A stretch of 64,000 nucleotides of DNA, taken from contig NZ_CP023667.1 in the NCBI RefSeq assembly GCF_002443155.1, positions 1,116,001 to 1,180,000 on the forward strand. Reading direction: 5' to 3'. The DNA comes from Alcaligenes faecalis. Its GTDB lineage: Bacteria; Pseudomonadota; Gammaproteobacteria; Burkholderiales; Burkholderiaceae_B. The translations under genes were made by a program, and so were the position numbers. The notes under the pieces are model-generated. The model did not search any database, had not been told where the DNA came from, and worked only from the letters and a program-made list of their open reading frames with translations. Below are positions 59,905 to 64,000 of the stretch, piece by piece. Position 1 is the stretch's first letter; each line of letters starts with the position of its first letter.

Positions 59905-60408
59905 TTACATGCCGCAGCCACCAGCCGTCACGGTGATGTGATGCTGGGCGCTCAGGACGCGGCCATCGCTTAACCGTGCCAGGGCGCGGATGGTTTGGGT
60001 TTCAATCAGACGCAGACGAACGGCCACTTCCGTTGTTCCGGCCAGGGCCGTGAAGTTGAAGCGGCAGGCCAGCGGATGCGGGTTGCCCTGGGCCAGAATG
60101 ATCAGCTCCTGGCAGTACACATCGTCGCTTGCGGGCAAGTCCAGCACCACTTTGACGGGCACTGCGGCGGGGTTGTCGCCCAGAGCGGGCATATCCAGCT
60201 TCATGCCTTTTTCTTCTGGGCTGGCGCCTTTCAGGAACTCGTCCACAATGGCTTGGACCTGGGCCGCAGTGGCCGGTTTCAGCAATTGATCAAAGGCAAC
60301 TTGCGCATGCAGATTGATGGGCAGCCACGCGGCGCCCAGTCCGGCGGCACAGCCCAGCACAAGCTGGCGGCGGCGGACAAAACGGGAAGGAAGTTTAGAG
60401 GAAGTCAT
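59905..60408 (-). CDS. soxY: SoxY, sulfur-carrier protein
   Basis: A 167-residue protein with a Tat signal (RRRQLVLGCAAGLGAAW). The C-terminal GGCGM is the flexible arm whose Cys carries the sulfur cargo; most SoxY proteins end GGCGG. It exits folded with SoxZ. ATG at 60408 overlaps the end of the second flavoprotein gene by 14 bases. Confidence 0.92.
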   Translation of the reverse strand: MTSSKLPSRFVRRRQLVLGCAAGLGAAWLPINLHAQVAFDQLLKPATAAQVQAIVDEFLKGASPEEKGMKLDMPALGDNPAAVPVKVVLDLPASDDVYCQELIILAQGNPHPLACRFNFTALAGTTEVAVRLRLIETQTIRALARLSDGRVLSAQHHITVTAGGCGM

Positions 60409-61723
60409 TGAAACGGCTCTGGATCCACTGGAAGTCTTCTTGAACAAGGTCGGGGGTACGTACGTCCATATCAATCTGCGTTTGCAGAACCTTGCCGCTT
60501 GCGTCCAGCTCGTATTCAAACTTGACCGAGATTTCTTCTTGCGGATCCCCGTTGACCATCATGTAGCACAGGTTGTCGGGCAGGACGGGCACCACTTCCT
60601 TGCCCGCAATGCGCTCCGCCAGATTCTGGGAAACGATTTTGGCCACCGCGTGCGCCACGTGAGCGCTCTTGGGGTAGTGGCCGAACTGGTCGGAAATAAA
60701 GCCCATGGAGTCCCCGACCACGTAAACATTGTCGTCGTCACGGGCGGTGAACAGGCGCGGGTCAATATTGGCCCAGCCTGTTGGCTTGCCGTCAGGACCT
60801 GTGCCGACCAGGCCCGCATTCCAGACCATGTCGGCGGCCTGATGCGGGGGCATCAGCACGGCGTCGTCAAAATCAAAGTCGCCAGCGGTGGTCTTGATGT
60901 GTTTCTTGAAGGGGTCTACTTCGCGCACCCGGGCATTGGGTACGTGGGTGATGATGTCTGGATACAGCTCCTGGAAAGCCGCGCGGTAGCCTTCGCCAAT
61001 GGGGGCGATGGTGGGCTTGGGGTCCAGAATAATGATCTTGCCCGGAATCTTGTTGGTCTTGATATGCCAGGCCATCAGACAGGCGCGCTCGTAGGGCGAG
61101 GGCGGGCAGCGATGGGGCGGCGGGGGCAACGTCATCACAATGGTGCCACCCTTGAAGGCCTTGAGCTTGTTCTTCAAGGCGAACATCTCGGCATTTGGGA
61201 TGTAGGCGTTGGGGAAGCGCTGGCGGGTGTATTCCGCCGCATAAGTATCATTGCCGAACCAGGCGTCGTAGGCATTGCGTATGCCGCCCGACAGAATCAG
61301 GTAATCGTATTCCAGCGCACCCTGGGTTGTGCGCACCGTTTTCTTGTCGCGCTCGATAGCGGTGACTTCGGCATGCACCAGGCTGTAGCCGTATTTGATG
61401 GATGGCGCCAGCATGTCGTGGTTCAGAAAATCGGTGTTGACGATGTCAATCAGCCACTTGTTGCTCATGGGGCCGGACCAGAACGTGGGGTTGCGCTCGA
61501 TCAATACTACTTGCGCCTGCGGCACCAGTTTGGACAGGTATTTGGCGGCTGTCATCCCGCCCCAACCGCCACCACAAATGACAATGCGCGGGCCTTTGGT
61601 GTGGCGCGGCAGGATTTGGCTGGTGTTGGTGATGATGGCGGGGGCAGACAGGCTGGTGGAGGGCAGAACCAGTGTTCCAAGTGCGGCGGCTGGGGTGGCC
61701 AGCAGGAAGTTTCTACGTTTCAT
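60395..61723 (-). CDS. FccB/SoxF-like flavoprotein lacking the covalent-FAD cysteine
   Basis: A 442-residue FAD protein with a Tat-like signal (MKRRNFLLATPAAALG) and FAD site (IVICGGGWGGMTAAKYLSK). It resembles the other flavoprotein throughout: APSIKYGYSLVHAEVTAIER, PPHRCPPSPYERACLMAW and LPDNLCYMMVNGDP keep the redox cysteines. At the flavin-attachment site it reads PTFWSGPMSNKW, where the Cys is replaced by Gly, so FAD should be held non-covalently. It is the first gene of the soxYZ run. ATG at 61723 is chosen because it starts the signal. Confidence 0.88.
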   Translation of the reverse strand: MKRRNFLLATPAAALGTLVLPSTSLSAPAIITNTSQILPRHTKGPRIVICGGGWGGMTAAKYLSKLVPQAQVVLIERNPTFWSGPMSNKWLIDIVNTDFLNHDMLAPSIKYGYSLVHAEVTAIERDKKTVRTTQGALEYDYLILSGGIRNAYDAWFGNDTYAAEYTRQRFPNAYIPNAEMFALKNKLKAFKGGTIVMTLPPPPHRCPPSPYERACLMAWHIKTNKIPGKIIILDPKPTIAPIGEGYRAAFQELYPDIITHVPNARVREVDPFKKHIKTTAGDFDFDDAVLMPPHQAADMVWNAGLVGTGPDGKPTGWANIDPRLFTARDDDNVYVVGDSMGFISDQFGHYPKSAHVAHAVAKIVSQNLAERIAGKEVVPVLPDNLCYMMVNGDPQEEISVKFEYELDASGKVLQTQIDMDVRTPDLVQEDFQWIQSRFNDFL

Positions 61724-61946
61724 TGTATGTTCCTCGTGATCATGACATGACACACGTCAATCAGGATGAGTAGACCGCTTAGTGCGAGCCAGTATAGCCA
61801 AGAGTCCGGGTATCGGCTCCGGAAACAACACAAATCCGTGTTTTTTGCGAATAAAAAGTAACGGAGCTATCTTTGTGGACGCAATCAGAGGATAGTTCAG
61901 GAAGGGAAAATTTTTTCTCTGATCGTTATTACATTTAGGACTTATT

Positions 61947-62156
61947 TTGAAGACAGAAATTGGTATTGTGAAGTGGTTCAACAGCGAAAAAGGCTTCGGA
62001 TTCATCGTGCCGGAGAACGGCGGCAAGGATCTCTTCGCACACCACAGTGAAATTCAGGGAACCGGGTTCAAAACTTTGGAAGAGAACCAACGCGTTTCCT
62101 TCATCGAAGGTGCAGGCCAGAAAGGCCCATGCGCAACTAAAATCCAAATTCTTTGA
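61947..62156 (+). CDS. Cold-shock protein (CspA family), TTG start
   Basis: A 69-residue single OB-fold nucleic-acid-binding protein. RNP1 is KGFGFIVP and RNP2-like [23 protein letters not shown] is typical. It binds ssDNA/RNA and melts RNA structure. The start is TTG at 61947 with AGGA six bases upstream, as no ATG or GTG fits the family N-terminus. It is followed by a strong terminator. Confidence 0.93.
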   Translation: MKTEIGIVKWFNSEKGFGFIVPENGGKDLFAHHSEIQGTGFKTLEENQRVSFIEGAGQKGPCATKIQIL

Positions 62157-62196
62157 TGATGGGCTTGCCTGAACAGGCAAGCACCGCGTCAAACTG

Positions 62197-62232
62197 AAAA
62201 GGCCGGACCCTTAGGGGCTCCGGCCTTTTTTT
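62197..62232. terminator. Terminator between the cold-shock gene and the sensor kinase gene
   Basis: GGCCGGA(G) and CTCCGGCC pair around CCCTTAGGGG and are followed by TTTTTTT; an A-run on the left allows use from the other side. Confidence 0.85.
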
Positions 62233-62283
62233 GTGGCCTGGCTTGGTTTCAGCAGGTTTGGTGCAGGGAAGCAGCGGTAGCGA

Positions 62284-63645
62284 TTAGCTGTAGAGCGGCG
62301 GTGCGTCTGTCAGGGGCACGGTCAGACGCGCTTCCAGACCGCCACTTTGACGATTCAACAGTTCCAGTGTGCCGCCATGCTGGGTGGCGATGGCATTCAC
62401 AATGGATAAACCCAGTCCATATCCCGCCTGCTGCTGCGAGCCGCGCCAAAAGCGGTTCATGGCCAGATCCCGTTCGCTGTCGCTCAAGCCGGGACCGTGG
62501 TCCAGGACACTGATACGCAGGTAGCCTGGTTCTCCGGCCTCAATCCGCAGGCTGATTGGCTGCTGCGCCTTGGTATAGCGCAAGGCATTGTCGATCAGGT
62601 TCTGCACGGCCACTGTCAGCAGGGATTTTTCAATCTGCACCGGGCCGGGTTTGCTGCGTATATCCAGCGTGATCTGGTCGATGGTATCGCCATAAATGGC
62701 TTTAAGCGCATGCAAGGCGGCATACACGGCCTCGTCCGCCTGGCTGCTTTCCTTGCTGGCGCCTTGACCGTCCAGGCGGGCCAGTTCCAGCAGTCGCTGC
62801 AAAATGTTCTGTAGTTGCTGCACGCCTTGGTCCGCCTGGCTCAAGGCGGTATCCAGCGTGTTGCGCTCGCCAGGACGCTGGGCGGCCAGATGGGCAACTT
62901 GAATATGGGTTTTGATGCCTGTCAGCGGGGTGCGCAGTTCGTGGGCGGCGCTATCGGTAAAGCGGCGCTCGCGCATGATGGCGGCTTGTTGGCGTTCCAG
63001 CAGTTCTTCAATGGTTTGTAGCAAAGGTTGCAGCTCAACCGGGGCTTTGACTTTGGGCAGCGGGCTATCGTCACCCGGACGGCGGCGGGACAGCAAATCC
63101 CGAATTCGTTCCAGTGGCGCCAGGCCGTGACCGATACCAATCCACAAAAGCAGCAGGCTGCCAAACAAGGCCACCACAAAGGGTAGACCGGCCGAGAGCA
63201 TGATTTCCCGTACCAGCGACTCGCGTATTTCTATGCTGTCGGCAGCGGCAATCTGGATATGGCCTTCGCGCAGGACAAAGGTGCGCCAGCGCTTGCCGCC
63301 ATGGATATGCGTGCCAAAGCCTAACGCCACTTGTGACATGTCGGGGCTGCCCGCCGTGCGGCTGACAGCCTGGATTTCCACTTCGCTGCGCACCACGCTG
63401 ATTTCACAAGCCACGCCATCGCGAGCGATGATGTCCAAAGGGCGCTCGGCCGATTGGGCCAGCTCCTGCAAGTTCGGGAATTGGGCTACCAGTCCGGCCA
63501 CCATGCGGGCCGATGCTGCCAGTCGGCTATCGAGCGCCTCACGTAAAGAGTGACGCGCATCCATCAGCATCCAAGTGGCGACCGCACTCCAGAGTACGGT
63601 CAGGGAAATGCCGATAACCAGCAGCAATCTAAGGCGTAAGCTCAT
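62284..63645 (-). CDS. Sensor histidine kinase (QseC/PmrB-like)
   Basis: A 453-residue membrane sensor. TM1 lies near residues 7-28 and TM2 near 148-170, bounding a periplasmic domain of about 115 residues. The H-box is RRFTDSAAHELRTPLTGIKT with His235. N-box QNLIDNALRY, G1 VLDHGPGLS and G2 GYGLGLSIV follow. It should phosphorylate the response regulator encoded upstream. The periplasmic part gives no clear ligand. Confidence 0.9.
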   Translation of the reverse strand: MSLRLRLLLVIGISLTVLWSAVATWMLMDARHSLREALDSRLAASARMVAGLVAQFPNLQELAQSAERPLDIIARDGVACEISVVRSEVEIQAVSRTAGSPDMSQVALGFGTHIHGGKRWRTFVLREGHIQIAAADSIEIRESLVREIMLSAGLPFVVALFGSLLLLWIGIGHGLAPLERIRDLLSRRRPGDDSPLPKVKAPVELQPLLQTIEELLERQQAAIMRERRFTDSAAHELRTPLTGIKTHIQVAHLAAQRPGERNTLDTALSQADQGVQQLQNILQRLLELARLDGQGASKESSQADEAVYAALHALKAIYGDTIDQITLDIRSKPGPVQIEKSLLTVAVQNLIDNALRYTKAQQPISLRIEAGEPGYLRISVLDHGPGLSDSERDLAMNRFWRGSQQQAGYGLGLSIVNAIATQHGGTLELLNRQSGGLEARLTVPLTDAPPLYS

Positions 63646-63657
63646 GGCGTCACATAC

Positions 63658-64000
63658 CTAGCCGGCAGGCCCCAGTTTGTAGCCCAGGCCGCGCACGGTC
63701 TCGACAATATTGCTGCCCAGCTTGCGGCGCAAATGGTAGATGTGCACATTGATGGCATTGCTTTCCAGGTCCTGGTCGTAGCCATAAACGCTGTCGCACA
63801 GTTGTTCGGCGCTCAGGATGGTGTGGGGTTTGTTGAGCAGGGCGCGCAACAAGGACAGTTCGCGACGCGCCAGGCTGACTGGCTTGCCATCCAGCGTGAC
63901 ATGGCCGGTGGACGCACAGAAGCTGAGCCGTCCATATTCAATGCAATCGGTTTCATGACCGGCCACGCGTCGTGTCAAGACATGCAGACGTGCCAGCAGT
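63658..64000 (-). CDS. OmpR/PhoB-family response regulator, 5' part outside the window
   Basis: Only the C-terminal 114 residues are in the window: a linker (LLARLHVLTRR) and a winged-helix DNA-binding domain (LARRELSLLRALLNKPHTIL, INVHIYHLRRKLG, ETVRGLGYKLG). The frame is open to the window edge, so the receiver domain must lie beyond. It is 12 bp upstream of the sensor kinase gene and its natural partner. Confidence 0.92.
   Translation of the reverse strand, partial: LLARLHVLTRRVAGHETDCIEYGRLSFCASTGHVTLDGKPVSLARRELSLLRALLNKPHTILSAEQLCDSVYGYDQDLESNAINVHIYHLRRKLGSNIVETVRGLGYKLGPAG

Noticed and set aside
60314..61750. A 478-codon plus-strand frame opposite the flavoprotein gene
   Set aside because: Antisense shadow of a gene with clear FAD and Tat motifs; composition is that of a reversed high-GC gene.

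Overview
The window is a 64 kb stretch of a Gram-negative proteobacterial chromosome of moderately high GC content. The gene families point to the betaproteobacterial order Burkholderiales, family Alcaligenaceae, with Alcaligenes the best guess: a Bug-type solute receptor, GntP and TRAP carriers, an RND pump beside a MexT-like regulator, and DUF3325/DUF3649/PepSY iron genes. This assignment is inferred from gene content only; no marker gene such as 16S rRNA is present.

Layout. 1-3.5 kb: a Bug-type periplasmic receptor, a small unknown protein and a GntP-family permease. 3.5-18.3 kb: a 14.8 kb element integrated in the 3' end of a CAT-anticodon tRNA gene, bounded by a 47-bp direct repeat. It carries a full filamentous-phage (inovirus) gene set: replication initiator, ssDNA-binding protein, major coat, minor coats including a 26-residue micro-ORF, adhesin, DUF2523, Zot and secretin. 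Unusually for such phages it also has its own tyrosine integrase and a divergent repressor. Accessory genes sit at both ends: a PD-(D/E)XK-like protein, a HEPN-CBS fusion, an HNH endonuclease, an EexN-like lipoprotein, a metallophosphatase and an unknown AT-rich gene. A 157-bp hairpin-rich sequence occurs twice, once near each end. 18.4-19.7 kb: an ISL3-family insertion sequence.

19.9-35.7 kb: ordinary chromosome with a LysR regulator divergent from an RND efflux operon (adaptor, pump, outer-membrane channel), a tauABC-type importer, an SDR, a LysR regulator, yjdM and a TRAP transporter. 36-43.5 kb: a Fur-controlled FecI/FecR sigma-anti-sigma pair and its probable STN-type TonB receptor, separated by about 3.3 kb of AT-rich DNA that holds an overlapping ParA-like ATPase/SIR2-like pair and a small unknown gene. 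The ParA-SIR2 pair is my best candidate for an undescribed, probably anti-phage, system.

43.7-56.6 kb: a CycA-type amino acid permease behind a tandem glycine riboswitch, a DedA-rhodanese fusion, DoxX, an EamA exporter, a LysR regulator, an LprI-like protein, AqpZ, a Fur-box-preceded iron-reduction operon (PepSY, DUF3649, DUF3325), a MatC/SLC13-type permease and an isochorismatase-family hydrolase. 56.7-61.7 kb: a sulfur-oxidation cluster (YeeE-type transporter, two flavocytochrome-c sulfide dehydrogenase-like flavoproteins, cytochrome c, SoxZ, SoxY) without soxA, soxX, soxB or soxCD. 61.9-64 kb: a cold-shock protein and a two-component system whose response regulator runs off the right edge.
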